A stretch of 64,000 bases of DNA from Duganella sacchari (GCF_900143065.1 NZ_FRCX01000001.1:62001-126000), one strand, 5' to 3'. Positions 44,838 through 54,487 are shown, counted from the first letter of the stretch. Numbers and translations: made by a program. The notes: generated from the letters alone by a model not told the origin.

Positions 44838-45725
44838 ATGAACACGACTCCATTCACCACGCCGCGCGACCTGCTGCGCTATGCCGTCACCCGCTTCAAT
44901 ACCGCCCAGCTGTTCTTCGGCCATGGCAGCACGGAAGCGTATGACGAAGCAGCCTATCTGATCCTGCACACGCTGAAGCTGCCGCTGGACCTGCTCGATC
45001 CATTCCTGGACGCCAAGCTGCTGCCGGAAGAAATCGCGGCGGTGATGGCCGTGATCGACCGCCGCGTCAACGATCGCGTGCCGGCGGCCTACATCACCAA
45101 CGAAGCCTTCCTGGGTACTTACAAGTTCTATGTTGACGAGCGCACCATCGTGCCGCGCTCCTTCATCGCCGAGCTGATTCCAGAATACTTTGCACCATGG
45201 GTCAACGAGCCTGAGAATGTGTCCAACATCCTGGAACTGTGCACGGGCTCCGGCTGCCTGGCCATCATGATGGCCGATGCCTTCCCCGACGCGCACGTGG
45301 ATGCCGTCGACATTTCGGCCGATGCACTGGAAGTCGCTAAACGCAACGTGGCGACCTATGAGCTGGAAGACCGCCTGACGCTGATCCAGTCCGACCTGTA
45401 CGCCAATGTACCGGCCAAGAAGTATGACCTGATCATCACCAATCCACCGTATGTGAACTCGTCCTCGATGAGCAAGCTGCCGATGGAATACCGCGCGGAG
45501 CCTGAACTGGCGCTGGATGGCGGCAAGGACGGCATGGACATCGTGCGCCGCATTGTCGCCGGCGCCGCCGAACGTCTGACCGATGATGGCCTGCTGATCG
45601 TTGAAATCGGCAATGAAAAGGAATTCGCTGAAGCCGCATTCGGTGAGCTGGGCCTGACCTGGCTCACCACCAGCAATGGCGACGACATGGTCTTCCTGCT
45701 GACGGCAGACCAACTGAAACTCTAA
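44838..45725 (+). CDS. prmB: Ribosomal protein L3 N5-glutamine methyltransferase
   Basis: A 295-residue SAM-dependent methyltransferase of the PrmB/HemK group. SAM motif I is 'ILELCTGSGCLAIMMA', motif II 'VDAVDISADAL', and the catalytic NPPY is 'YDLIITNPPYVN'. The 'C-T-G-S-G' form of motif I and the sequence around 'RTIVPRSFIAELI' favour PrmB over PrmC. It methylates a glutamine of L3. ATG 44838 is chosen; GTG at 44805 would add 11 residues not found in the family. It lies 45 bp after dapE. Confidence 0.93.
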   Translation: MNTTPFTTPRDLLRYAVTRFNTAQLFFGHGSTEAYDEAAYLILHTLKLPLDLLDPFLDAKLLPEEIAAVMAVIDRRVNDRVPAAYITNEAFLGTYKFYVDERTIVPRSFIAELIPEYFAPWVNEPENVSNILELCTGSGCLAIMMADAFPDAHVDAVDISADALEVAKRNVATYELEDRLTLIQSDLYANVPAKKYDLIITNPPYVNSSSMSKLPMEYRAEPELALDGGKDGMDIVRRIVAGAAERLTDDGLLIVEIGNEKEFAEAAFGELGLTWLTTSNGDDMVFLLTADQLKL

Positions 45726-45737
45726 GAAGAACCACGA

Positions 45738-47744
45738 ATGATTCGCTTCAATCAAGTAAGCCTGATGCGCGGCGTAAAGCCGCTGCTGGAACAAGTAGAC
45801 GTCACCCTCAATCCGGGCGACAAGATCGGTTTGATCGGCGCGAATGGCGCCGGTAAATCCAGCCTGTTCGCGATGATGCGCGGCGAGCTGCACCCGGACC
45901 AGGGCGACATCGACTTCCCGGCCAAATGGCGCGTCGCTTACGTGGCGCAGGAAACCCCGCCGCTGGAACGCGCCGCACTGGACTACGCCATCGACGGCGA
46001 CGTCAACCTGCGCAAACTGCAAGCGGAACTGGAGCGTCTGGAAACCGAACCTGAGTCCACCGAAAACGGCATCGCCATGGGCGAGATCTACAGCGCCCTG
46101 GCCGACGCCGACGCCTACACCGTGCAGTCGCGCGGCGAACAGCTGCTGCTGGGCCTTGGCTTCTCGCTCGACCAGATGCAGCGCCCCGTGGCCAGCTTCT
46201 CGGGTGGCTGGCGTATGCGCCTGAATCTGGCGCAAGCGCTGATGTGCCCTTCCGACCTGCTGCTGCTGGATGAACCAACCAATCACCTGGATCTGGATGC
46301 CATCATCTGGCTGGAAGACTGGCTCAAACGCTATACCGGCACGCTGCTCATCATCTCCCACGATCGCGACTTCCTCGACGAAATCGTCAACGTCATCGTG
46401 CACATCGACGAACGCAAGCTGAAACGCTACTCGGGCAACTACTCGGCCTTCGAGCGCCAGCGCGCAGCGCAGATGGCGCTGGCCGCCGGTGCGCTCGAGA
46501 AGCAGCAGCGCAAACGCGCGCACCTGGAGTCGTTCATCGAACGCTTCAAGGCCAAGGCTTCCAAGGCCCGCCAGGCGCAGAGCCGCATGAAGGCGCTGGC
46601 CAAGATGGAAGAACTGGCGCCATTGCGTGCCGCCGCCGAATTCTCGTTTGAATTCCGCGAGCCGCTGAACGCGCCGAATCCGCTGCTGGTGATGGAAGAC
46701 GTCGACGCCGGCTACCGCAGCGAAGACCAGAAGACCGGCGAGATCTCCGAAAAAACCATCGTTCACGGCATCAACTTCTCGCTGCAGATCGGCCAGCGTA
46801 TCGGTCTGCTGGGTGTGAACGGCGCAGGTAAATCCACGCTGATCAAAACCATCGCAGGCGAACTGGCGCCGCTGACCGGCGAATCCACCACCGGCAAGGG
46901 CCTGAACATCGGCTACTTCGCCCAGCACCAGGTGGAGATGCTGCGTCACGACGAATCGCCGCTGTGGCATTTGGCGAAGATTGCGCCGACCACGCGCGAG
47001 CAGGAGCTGCGTAACTTCCTGGGCGGCTTCAACTTCCCGGGCACCATGGTCACCAGCTCGATCGCGCCTTTCTCTGGCGGCGAAAAGGCGCGTCTCGCGC
47101 TGGCACTGATCGTATGGCAGCGCCCTAACCTGCTGCTGCTGGATGAACCAACCAATCACCTGGACCTGGAAACCCGCGAAGCGCTGACCGAAGCGCTGGC
47201 GCAGTTTGAAGGCACGCTGGTAGTGGTATCGCACGATCGCCACCTGCTGCGCGCCACCACCGACCAGTTCATCATCGTCGCCGACGGCAAGCTGCAACCG
47301 TTCGACGGCGACCTGGATGATTACAAGGACTGGCTGTTCCAGACCAAGCTGGGTAAAGGCACCGATGTGCTGCCGGCTGCGGGCAAGGACAACAAGACTG
47401 CCTTCCCGGTGCAGTCGCCAGTGGCGCCGTCAAAAGCCGAAGCTGAAGCGCCGGTCGTCAACACCAAGGAACAGAAGCGCAAGGAGGCGGAAGACCGCCA
47501 GCGCCTGTCCGCGCTGCGCAAGCCGATCGAGCAGAAGGTCAAGCGTCTGGACGAGCAGATCGCCAAACGCACGGCACAGAAAGCAGAAGTCGATGCCCAA
47601 CTGGGCGAGGAGTCAATCTACGACGCGGCCAACAAGGCCAAGCTGAAGCAGTTGTTGGCCGATCAGGCGTTCTTCACCAAGGACCTGGGCGAACTGGAAG
47701 AACAGTGGCTGGCCTTGAATGAGCAGCTGGAGGCCCTGGCTTAA
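45738..47744 (+). CDS. yheS: ABC-F ATPase, YheS-type
   Basis: A 668-residue soluble protein with two ATP-binding cassettes and no membrane part. First cassette: Walker A 'GANGAGKSS', signature 'FSGGWRMRLNLAQAL', Walker B 'LLLLDEPTNHLDLD'. Second: 'GVNGAGKST', 'FSGGEKARLALALIVWQRPNLLLLDEPTNHLDLE'. The linker between them (about 250-310) is lysine-rich and helical. A coiled-coil tail follows (about 590-665). ABC-F proteins act on the ribosome. The sequence aligns closely with E. coli YheS. It is 12 bp after prmB, another ribosome gene, and probably in the same operon. Confidence 0.94.
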   Translation: MIRFNQVSLMRGVKPLLEQVDVTLNPGDKIGLIGANGAGKSSLFAMMRGELHPDQGDIDFPAKWRVAYVAQETPPLERAALDYAIDGDVNLRKLQAELERLETEPESTENGIAMGEIYSALADADAYTVQSRGEQLLLGLGFSLDQMQRPVASFSGGWRMRLNLAQALMCPSDLLLLDEPTNHLDLDAIIWLEDWLKRYTGTLLIISHDRDFLDEIVNVIVHIDERKLKRYSGNYSAFERQRAAQMALAAGALEKQQRKRAHLESFIERFKAKASKARQAQSRMKALAKMEELAPLRAAAEFSFEFREPLNAPNPLLVMEDVDAGYRSEDQKTGEISEKTIVHGINFSLQIGQRIGLLGVNGAGKSTLIKTIAGELAPLTGESTTGKGLNIGYFAQHQVEMLRHDESPLWHLAKIAPTTREQELRNFLGGFNFPGTMVTSSIAPFSGGEKARLALALIVWQRPNLLLLDEPTNHLDLETREALTEALAQFEGTLVVVSHDRHLLRATTDQFIIVADGKLQPFDGDLDDYKDWLFQTKLGKGTDVLPAAGKDNKTAFPVQSPVAPSKAEAEAPVVNTKEQKRKEAEDRQRLSALRKPIEQKVKRLDEQIAKRTAQKAEVDAQLGEESIYDAANKAKLKQLLADQAFFTKDLGELEEQWLALNEQLEALA

Positions 47745-47757
47745 AGGCTCACGGCCG

Positions 47758-48228
47758 CTAAGCCGCCTGCCGGGCGCCGAACTGCACTTTGCGGATGGAC
47801 ATGAGCTTGTCGATGTCCACCACAATCAGCCGGCGCCCTTCCGCTTCCCCCAGACCGACCAGATAATCAACCGCGCCGGCACCGGCAATCGGCTGGATCT
47901 GGGCCGGTTTCAAGGCGACGATATCCGTCACGCCATCCACCACCATCCCCATCACGCAGCTGGACAGCTTGAGGATAATCACATCCGTCAACGGATCATG
48001 CTGCGGTGGACGCGGGCCGAAGGCAATCCGCATATCCACAATCGGCATGATGACGCCGCGCGATACCACCACGCCACTGACGATTTCACCATCCGAGGAA
48101 AAGCGCTCCAGCGCCTTTAAGGGACGCAGCTCCTGGACTTTACTGAAGTCGAGCGCGTAATCGAGTCCGCCGAGCCGGAAAACCAGGTACTGGCATGACT
48201 CATTTGTCTGCGTGGTCGAGGAAGACAT
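47758..48228 (-). CDS. Solo CheW-like protein
   Basis: A 156-residue CheW-domain protein: 'QYLVFRLGGLDYALDFSKVQELRPLKALERF', 'GVVVSRGVIMPIVDMRIAFG' and 'MGMVVDGVTDIVALKPAQIQPI'. CheW links chemoreceptors to the kinase CheA. There are no other chemotaxis genes in the window, so this is an orphan copy that may serve a chemotaxis-like cluster elsewhere or a single receptor. It converges on yheS with 13 bp between stops. Confidence 0.92.
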   Translation of the reverse strand: MSSSTTQTNESCQYLVFRLGGLDYALDFSKVQELRPLKALERFSSDGEIVSGVVVSRGVIMPIVDMRIAFGPRPPQHDPLTDVIILKLSSCVMGMVVDGVTDIVALKPAQIQPIAGAGAVDYLVGLGEAEGRRLIVVDIDKLMSIRKVQFGARQAA

Positions 48229-48288
48229 GATGATCCTTTCGTTCGGAGAACAGCAAGTATCATCCTAACCGTGACCCCACTGTCAGGC

Positions 48289-48304
48289 GTTGACTAGCGT
48301 CAAC
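48289..48304. repeat. Short inverted repeat in the cheW/arfB divergent region
   Basis: GTTGAC-TAGC-GTCAAC, perfect 6-bp arms with a 4-base centre, lies 39 bp before the arfB ATG and 61 bp before the cheW start. It has operator-like dimensions, but no adjacent regulator gene points to a binding protein. Could be a chance repeat. Confidence 0.35.
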
Positions 48305-48342
48305 CTGCTCCGGCAGCTATGCACGTTTGCTACAATCCGCGC

Positions 48343-48735
48343 ATGAACATCGATCCGAACGAAGTGGAATTCAGCGCCATCCGCGCCCAGGGGCCGGGCG
48401 GGCAGAATGTGAACAAGGTGTCCAACGCCGTGCATGCGCGCTTCGACATCACGGCTTCGTCGCTGCCCGAACATATCAAGGAACGCCTGTTGGCATTGCG
48501 CGACACCCGTATCACGCGGGAGGGCGTGGTGGTGCTGAAAGCGCAGCAGTCGCGCAGCCTGGAAGCAAACAAGGAAGATGCGCTGCGCCGCCTGCAGGAG
48601 GTGGTCGATAGCGTCGCCGTCCTGCCGACCGTACGCCGGCCGACCAAACCGACCCGCAGCTCACAGCGCCGCCGCCTGGACGGCAAAGCCAAGGACGGCG
48701 AACGCAAACAGCTGCGCGGCAAAGTTATCCTGTAA
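48343..48735 (+). CDS. arfB: Ribosome-rescue peptidyl-tRNA hydrolase ArfB
   Basis: A 130-residue protein with the GGQ release motif in 'SAIRAQGPGGQNVNKVSNAVH' and a basic, flexible tail ('RPTKPTRSSQRRRLDGKAKDGERKQLRGKV') that enters the mRNA channel of stalled ribosomes. It hydrolyses peptidyl-tRNA on non-stop complexes. ATG 48343 fits the family start; ATG 48319 would add eight residues. The 3' end overlaps the TauE/SafE gene by 11 bp. Confidence 0.94.
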   Translation: MNIDPNEVEFSAIRAQGPGGQNVNKVSNAVHARFDITASSLPEHIKERLLALRDTRITREGVVVLKAQQSRSLEANKEDALRRLQEVVDSVAVLPTVRRPTKPTRSSQRRRLDGKAKDGERKQLRGKVIL

Positions 48736-49459
48736 CGAGACGCGCCAGCTGATGTACGCCCAGCGCCAGCAACGCAACGAAGAAGCAGCGGCGGAACACG
48801 GCGGGTTGCATGCGGTCACGCAGCCATTGGCCCAGCATCATGCCGATGCCGGATGGGACCAGCGCCAGCAAAGAACTCCCCGCCGCCGTGACATGCCACT
48901 GGCCGCGCAACGACAGCATCACGGCCAGTGCCAGCGTACCGACGGTAAATGCCATGCCCAGCGCCTGCACCAGGTCATCCTTGTCGAGGTTGAGCGCTTG
49001 CAGATAAGGCGCTACCGGCATCACGAATACACCAGTAACGCCAGCCATGACGCCGGTGGCGGCCCCGGCCAGCGGCCCGGCCCAGCGCTCGTTGTGCGGC
49101 GCCACGTGCAGGCGCCAGCCCGTCAGGCCCAGCAAGCCATAGCCGGCCAGCGCCAGCCCGAGCACCGCGCCACTCCACGATGCGGCGCCTAGCAGGAAGG
49201 CCAGCGTGACGCCGGCGCACACCGCCAGCATCACCCACTTGAAACGCTGCCATAGCGGATATAGCGCAGGCCCGGCAGCCAGCTGCCATACATTCGTAAC
49301 AGCCGAAGGCACAATCAGCAACGCAGCGGCTTCCAGCGGCGGCATGCGCAGGGAAAGCAGCGCGATTGCCACCGTCGGCAAGCCCATGCCCGTCACGCCT
49401 TTAACCATGCCAGCCAGGATGAAAACCAGGGTAATGAAGAAGATGTCCATGCCAGCCAT
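48725..49459 (-). CDS. TauE/SafE-family permease
   Basis: A 244-residue inner-membrane protein with about seven to eight hydrophobic segments. The two TauE/SafE half-repeats are visible: 'FILAGMVKGVTGMGLPTVAIALLSL' in the N half and 'GAATGVMAGVTGVFVMPVAPYLQAL' in the C half. The family exports sulfite, sulfoacetate or organic acids. ATG 49459 or 49450 are both possible; further upstream codons lie in the divergent promoter region. The LysR gene starts 75 bp away on the other strand and probably controls it. Confidence 0.9.
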   Translation of the reverse strand: MAGMDIFFITLVFILAGMVKGVTGMGLPTVAIALLSLRMPPLEAAALLIVPSAVTNVWQLAAGPALYPLWQRFKWVMLAVCAGVTLAFLLGAASWSGAVLGLALAGYGLLGLTGWRLHVAPHNERWAGPLAGAATGVMAGVTGVFVMPVAPYLQALNLDKDDLVQALGMAFTVGTLALAVMLSLRGQWHVTAAGSSLLALVPSGIGMMLGQWLRDRMQPAVFRRCFFVALLALGVHQLARLVTG

Positions 49460-49534
49460 TCTGCGCGCTGGCGCGGCACTTGAAAATCTGGAATATACTG
49501 AGCCAGACTTCGGAATTTCCATAGGCACAAAGCG

Positions 49535-50431
49535 ATGCGCTTCGACCTGACTGACTTGCAGCTATTTATCCATGTCGCCGAAAGCGGCAGCATCACGGCT
49601 GGTGCGCAGCTGTCGCATCTGGCGCTGCCATCGGCCAGCGCGCGCATACGCGGCATGGAAGAAGCGCTCAACGTGCCGCTGCTGGAACGCGGCCGCCGCG
49701 GCGCCGAGCCCACCGAAGCGGGCCGCACGCTGTTGCAGCATGCCCGTAACATCCTGCGCCAGGTCAGCGATATGCAGGCCGATCTCGCGCAGTTTGCCAC
49801 CGGCCTCAAAGGCCAGGTGCGCCTGCTGTGCAATACCTCGGCCATGACCGAATTCCTGCCGGATGCACTGGCCAGCTTCCTCAAGGCGCATCCGCAACTG
49901 AGTATCAATCTGGAAGAACGCCTGAGCCGCGAAATCACGCGTGCCGTGGCGGACGGCGCTGCCGACATCGGCATCATCTCGGACGCCGTGGACCCTGGCG
50001 CGCTGCAGACCTTTCCCTTCCGCGACGATCCACTGGTGCTGGTCATGGCGCGCGGCCATCCGCTGGCGCACGCGCTTGGCCACAAGCGCCACATGGCGTT
50101 TGCCGATGCGCTGGATCATGACTTCATCGGCCTGGCCGGCGACAGCGCTTTCCAGCAGAACGCCAACGAACAGGCGGCACGGCTGGGCCGGCGCATTCAC
50201 TGCAAGATCCGTCTGCTCAGCTTTGAAGCCGTGTGCCGCATGGCTGCCAGCGGCGCCGGCGTCGCCCTGTTGCCGGAAGCGGCCGCGCGCCGCAGCGGCA
50301 ATGGTCTGCGCATGGTCAAGCTCACCGACGAATGGGCCGACCGCAAACTCCTGATCTGCGTCCGCGACGCCAGCACCCTGCCCGGCTATGCCCGCGAGCT
50401 GGTTGGCGCGCTGACAGAAAATCACCGCTAG
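49535..50431 (+). CDS. LysR-family transcriptional regulator
   Basis: A 298-residue LysR protein. HTH: 'LQLFIHVAESGSITAGAQLSHLALPSASARIRGMEEALNVPLLERGRRG'; effector domain about residues 90-295, with 'AADIGIISDAVDPGALQTFPFRDDPLVLVMA'. It is divergent from the TauE/SafE permease, the usual LysR-target arrangement for organic-anion exporters. Its stop abuts the stop of the converging FapA-like gene. Confidence 0.92.
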   Translation: MRFDLTDLQLFIHVAESGSITAGAQLSHLALPSASARIRGMEEALNVPLLERGRRGAEPTEAGRTLLQHARNILRQVSDMQADLAQFATGLKGQVRLLCNTSAMTEFLPDALASFLKAHPQLSINLEERLSREITRAVADGAADIGIISDAVDPGALQTFPFRDDPLVLVMARGHPLAHALGHKRHMAFADALDHDFIGLAGDSAFQQNANEQAARLGRRIHCKIRLLSFEAVCRMAASGAGVALLPEAAARRSGNGLRMVKLTDEWADRKLLICVRDASTLPGYARELVGALTENHR

Positions 50432-52297
50432 CTAATCCACGTCCGGCGCCCAGTTGATCGGGCCGATGTGCCCCGAGTGCAGCAACGTCATGCCAGGCGT
50501 GGCGGTACGCACCTTGGCCTTGACCTCTTTGGCGGGACGGTCGTATGGCGCCGGGTCGCCCGGCACAAAACTCATGGTACGCACCAGTACATCGCCAGTC
50601 AGCAGCTCCACCACGCAGCGCGAGCCACGCTGTATCGCCTTCTTTTGGCGGATGACCTGGTTGACCTCTTCCTGCGCCTGTTCCTGCTGTACCTGCGCCG
50701 CCTTCATGGCCAGCGATATCTTCGCCACCTGGCGCAGCGACGGGCCGACCGCTTCCGCCATCTTGTGGAACAGCGGCTCCTGCTCTGGCGTCAGCGTGAC
50801 TTCGCGCTTGCGCACGCGCGTCGCCAGCGTCAGATAATTACGGACCTCGGTCTGGCTGGTGATCGCATCCATCTCGGCCTTGCGCTTGTCGGCCTCGCGC
50901 GCCGCGTGCTGCACCTTGGGCTGCAGCTCGGCGATCTTCTTGTCGAATTTGGCAGTATCCGGCACCAGCGGATACAGCAGCATCTCGTTCTGTTTGCGCG
51001 GGCCGGCGTGAAGAATCTCGATCTTGCGCGCCGCGATGGCGCAGCCCTCGGCCACCTTGATGACCACTTCCTCGGCCATGATCTCGCAGTTGCTCGCCTC
51101 GCCGATCACCACACGCGTACCCGAGATGATGCAGCTCTCCGCACGCGTCAGCGCGATCTCGCCGCGTTTGGTTTGCAGCACCGCGCCGGAAGCCACGCCC
51201 TGCACGCGTATCGCGCCATCGGCATTGGTGGCGGTACCGCCCATCAGATTTTTACTCAGCACGATATCGCCGCCGCGCGACACGATATTCCCGAACACAT
51301 CGCCGTGGATGGTGATGTTGCCGCCTTCGACCACGCGCTGTTCCTGCACGTCGCCAAACTCCTCGTACTCGCCGGTGAGTTGCAGATTGCCCGTGGTGCG
51401 CGCGCTCACGCCCTCGCGGCTGATGATCTTGGGGCCGATCGACAAACGCTTGCTGCCGGGGTCCACGCTCAAAAAGCCTTCGACTGCGGAGACCAGGTAT
51501 TCCACGCCTTTGACCGTTTCGATCAGCGTGCCTTCACCGGACACCGAAGTCAGCTCGATATCCTTGGGCACAGGCGGCTCCAGCACCAGTCCGGACAGCT
51601 CGTAGCCGCGCACGCCCGGTGCACGCGGCACCTTGCGCAGCAGCTTGACGTGCGGTTTCACCTGCGGGAAGCGGTTCTGGAACGTCTGCCAATCCAGCCG
51701 GCCATCACCCTTCTCCTTGGGCGCATTGCTGCGGTGGATATCCTGCGACACTTCCACGATGGTAGCGTCCTTGCCTGGCGTCGCATTCAGGCGCCGCGCC
51801 ACAATCATGCGCGCCAGCCGCCCGCTCAGGATCACATCGCGCACTGCCGGCGCATCGATGCCGAAGCGGATGCCCTTGACCCACATGTCGGAAACGAATT
51901 CGTCGAAGTTCAGGCGCGCTGGCTGCGGCGGCATGTCCGGCACTTCAAAGAACACCGGCTCGAAGTAATACTCCGCCTCGCCGTTGATGATCTTGACGTT
52001 TTTGTACAAGGCGCGGCGTGGCGCGTGGAACGGCTCTATGCTGTCGGCAAAGCGCAGCAAAGGCTTGTTCTTCAAGGTGTCCGGCAGATCGGGGCCGACG
52101 TTGTACAGCATCTTGCTGAACACCGCGTAATCCAGGCCGGTGAAGTAGGAGCTGCTGAGGAAAATCTGGCTGACGGCGGACAGGCAGGACACCGCCGCCG
52201 CATCCGCAGCGAAAAAGATGCCGTCGGCCCGCCTGACGATCGCTGCAGGCAGATCGCCTTCCGCAGTTTGTTCCAGCGCCGTAGCGTCGTCTGACAC
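50432..52297 (-). CDS. FapA/DUF342 polymer-forming protein, copy B
   Basis: About 621 residues. There is no ATG in the first 77 codons. GTG 52297 is preferred because GGGGA lies 8 bases before it; TTG 52342 is an alternative. Residues about 1-250 are a FapA-type N-domain. A beta-helix with repeats follows ('GNLQLTGEYEEFGDVQEQRVVEGGNITIHGDVFGNIVSRGGDIVLSKN'). A coiled-coil segment (about 455-565) then leads to a beta C-terminal part. It is 109 bp after a related gene of the same size. DUF342 proteins are bactofilin-like; some act in flagellar assembly or cell shape. There are no flagellar genes nearby. Confidence 0.88.
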   Translation of the reverse strand: MSDDATALEQTAEGDLPAAIVRRADGIFFAADAAAVSCLSAVSQIFLSSSYFTGLDYAVFSKMLYNVGPDLPDTLKNKPLLRFADSIEPFHAPRRALYKNVKIINGEAEYYFEPVFFEVPDMPPQPARLNFDEFVSDMWVKGIRFGIDAPAVRDVILSGRLARMIVARRLNATPGKDATIVEVSQDIHRSNAPKEKGDGRLDWQTFQNRFPQVKPHVKLLRKVPRAPGVRGYELSGLVLEPPVPKDIELTSVSGEGTLIETVKGVEYLVSAVEGFLSVDPGSKRLSIGPKIISREGVSARTTGNLQLTGEYEEFGDVQEQRVVEGGNITIHGDVFGNIVSRGGDIVLSKNLMGGTATNADGAIRVQGVASGAVLQTKRGEIALTRAESCIISGTRVVIGEASNCEIMAEEVVIKVAEGCAIAARKIEILHAGPRKQNEMLLYPLVPDTAKFDKKIAELQPKVQHAAREADKRKAEMDAITSQTEVRNYLTLATRVRKREVTLTPEQEPLFHKMAEAVGPSLRQVAKISLAMKAAQVQQEQAQEEVNQVIRQKKAIQRGSRCVVELLTGDVLVRTMSFVPGDPAPYDRPAKEVKAKVRTATPGMTLLHSGHIGPINWAPDVD

Positions 52298-52406
52298 AGT
52301 GCTATCCCCAGGAAGATGTACGTCGGAAGCCCGCCGTAGCAAGCGCCCTTCACTTTTTGATGTTAGCCCAAGATTAGCATGTTAAGCCGGGCTTGCGCCA
52401 GCCGCT

Positions 52407-54317
52407 TCAAGGGGACGCAGGCCGCAAGTGCGGGTTCAGGTGCCAGTCCAGTGAACCCTGGCTATCGGCAAACAACAACTCGCCGCCGGTCGGCGTGCCG
52501 CGCAGGCGCGCCTTGATATCCTTGGGCTGCAGTTGGCGCAGTGCCGTGGTGTCGGCGGCAAACGGCATGGTGCGGACCATGGTGTCGCCGCTGACCATGT
52601 GCAGACCGCAGCGCGAAATGCCGGCCGCTTCCACCTTCTGCTCGATCACGCGCGCCAGCCGGTCCTGCAGCAGCTTGATCTGGGTCTGGCCGACCTGCAG
52701 CTCCTGTTGCAGCTTCTGTATGGATTTCATTTCCTCTGCCACGGCACCGGCGATCTTGCGCAGATGCTGGCCCTGTTCCGGCGTCAGCACCAGTTCCTGC
52801 GTACGCAGCTTGGCGGCCAGCGCCAGGTAGCGGCGCACGTCCGGCAGCGCCGAGATGCGGTTCAATTCCTGCTCGCTGGCCTGGTTGGCCTGGACAAAGG
52901 CGGCGATACGCATGTCCAGTTCAGCGATCTCCTGATCGAACTGGGTCACGTCCTTGACCAGCACATAAATCATCATCTCGGTGCGGCGGCGCGGGCCGGC
53001 GCTTTCCACTTCGACGTTACGGCCGGCGATGGCGCAGCCCTCCGCCACTTCCACGATCACCTCGTCGCCGATGATCTCGCAGTTGGAGGCCTCCTCCACC
53101 TTGACGCGGCTGCCCGAGATCACGCAGTTCTCGGCGCGGCTGATGGTGATGGCGCCGTTGGCCGCATAGATCACCGAGTTGGACGCCACGCCAGCGATGT
53201 TGATATTCCCGGCGGCGTTATGCACGCTGCCGCTGACCAGGTTCTTGTCCAGTACCACCGTGCCGCCACGCGAATGGATATTCCCATAGACGTTGCCATG
53301 CACCGTGATATCGCTGCCCGTGAGGTCGCGCTGCTCCTGCACATCGCCATATTCCTCATACGCGCCGGCCAGTTGCAGATTGCCCGTGGTACGGCCGCTC
53401 ACGCCTTCCAGGCTGATGATCTTGTCGGTGATGGAGATGCGGTTGGACTTGGCGTCCACGCTGAGAAAACCTTCGCGCGTCGAGACCAGGTATTCGCCGT
53501 CCTCGAACAGCTTGGCCTCGGTGCCTTCTCCAGACAGGAAGCGCAGCGTCAGATCCTTGGGCGGCTCCGGGTCGGTCTTGCGCCCTGCCAGGTCAAAGCC
53601 CGGCAGGCCGGGCACCGGCGGCAGCTTTTTCAGCAGCCGCATATGCGCCTTGATTTGCGGGAAGCGGTTCTGGAAGCTTTGCAGGTCGATGCGGCCATCC
53701 GGCCGCGCCTTGGGCGCATCGCTGCGGTGCAGTTCGGACGACACTTCCACCACCGTGGCATCCTGGCCCGGCTCCGGTTCCAGGTCGCTGGCAAAGGTAA
53801 TGCGGTCGGCCTTGGTCGACGCCATCGCCGCCTTCACCGCCGCCACATCGATGCCGAAGTGGATGCCCTTGTTCCACATATCGGCGATGAACTCGTCGAT
53901 ATCGAGCGCCACGGGGCGCTCGGGAATCACGGTGCCGTCGGGCAGCGTCACCTCTTCCAGGTAAAGCTGCTGGAAGTAGTACTCGGCGTAGGACAGGCTC
54001 ACTTTCGGATTTTTGTACAGCGACAGGCGGCCGGCGTCGAACACCCGCACATCGTCGGCCAGGCGCAATGCCTGCTGGCTGCCGGTGTCCGGCCCCACCC
54101 CGTACAGCGCCTTGATCAGGACCGGGTAATCGAGGCCGATGAAATACCAGCCCGACTGAAAGACGTGCGTGACCGCAGCCACCAGCGCCGGTTTGCTCAT
54201 CCCAAGATCAATGTAAATTCCGTCCGCCAGCTTACCCAAACCAATAGGCAATGCCGGGCCGGAGGCTTCTGGCCCCTCGCCTGCGGCTGGCGCTGCGGAT
54301 GCAACGTCTTGAACCAC
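52407..54317 (-). CDS. FapA/DUF342 polymer-forming protein, copy A
   Basis: A 636-residue paralogue of the next gene, starting at GTG with a strong GGAGGA ribosome site 6 bases away. The same order of parts is seen: N-domain, beta-helix ('GNLQLAGAYEEYGDVQEQRDLTGSDITVHGNVYGNIHSRGGTVVLDKN'), 'ASNCEIIGDEVIVEVAEGCAIAGRNVEVESAGPRRRTEMM', coiled coil and a C-terminal strand region. The two copies are clearly a tandem duplication that has diverged. The upstream region holds a long inverted repeat (54414-54481). The role is unknown; co-polymerisation of the two proteins is possible. Confidence 0.88.
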   Translation of the reverse strand: MVQDVASAAPAAGEGPEASGPALPIGLGKLADGIYIDLGMSKPALVAAVTHVFQSGWYFIGLDYPVLIKALYGVGPDTGSQQALRLADDVRVFDAGRLSLYKNPKVSLSYAEYYFQQLYLEEVTLPDGTVIPERPVALDIDEFIADMWNKGIHFGIDVAAVKAAMASTKADRITFASDLEPEPGQDATVVEVSSELHRSDAPKARPDGRIDLQSFQNRFPQIKAHMRLLKKLPPVPGLPGFDLAGRKTDPEPPKDLTLRFLSGEGTEAKLFEDGEYLVSTREGFLSVDAKSNRISITDKIISLEGVSGRTTGNLQLAGAYEEYGDVQEQRDLTGSDITVHGNVYGNIHSRGGTVVLDKNLVSGSVHNAAGNINIAGVASNSVIYAANGAITISRAENCVISGSRVKVEEASNCEIIGDEVIVEVAEGCAIAGRNVEVESAGPRRRTEMMIYVLVKDVTQFDQEIAELDMRIAAFVQANQASEQELNRISALPDVRRYLALAAKLRTQELVLTPEQGQHLRKIAGAVAEEMKSIQKLQQELQVGQTQIKLLQDRLARVIEQKVEAAGISRCGLHMVSGDTMVRTMPFAADTTALRQLQPKDIKARLRGTPTGGELLFADSQGSLDWHLNPHLRPASP

Positions 54318-54413
54318 GGTCTTCCTCCAAACGGCACGCTCGGGCCGGAAGGCGTTGCGTGTGATTAATTAATCTTACACGCAGACCATAGAAAAAGAAG
54401 GAAATTCTGTGAC

Positions 54414-54481
54414 TAAAACGGCACAACTGTGAAAATATTGATACAAACCAATACTAATCAAATAATAATGGTGCCGTTTTA
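54414..54481. repeat. Long-spaced inverted repeat before the FapA-like genes
   Basis: TAAAACGGCAC (54414-54424) and GTGCCGTTTTA (54471-54481) are perfect 11-bp arms 46 bp apart, in the AT-rich gap between two leftward genes. The intervening 46 bases are A/T-rich and uncharacteristic of the rest of the window. On the minus strand it could fold into a large hairpin after the 128-residue gene, or hold a bent regulatory site before the FapA-like gene. No T-run follows. Confidence 0.55.
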
Positions 54482-54487
54482 TTATGG

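Noticed and set aside
50468..54368. Two plus-strand frames of about 610 codons antisense to the FapA-like genes
   Set aside because: They mirror each other only because the sense genes are paralogues. The compositions are His/Gln/Arg-rich with no recognisable fold.
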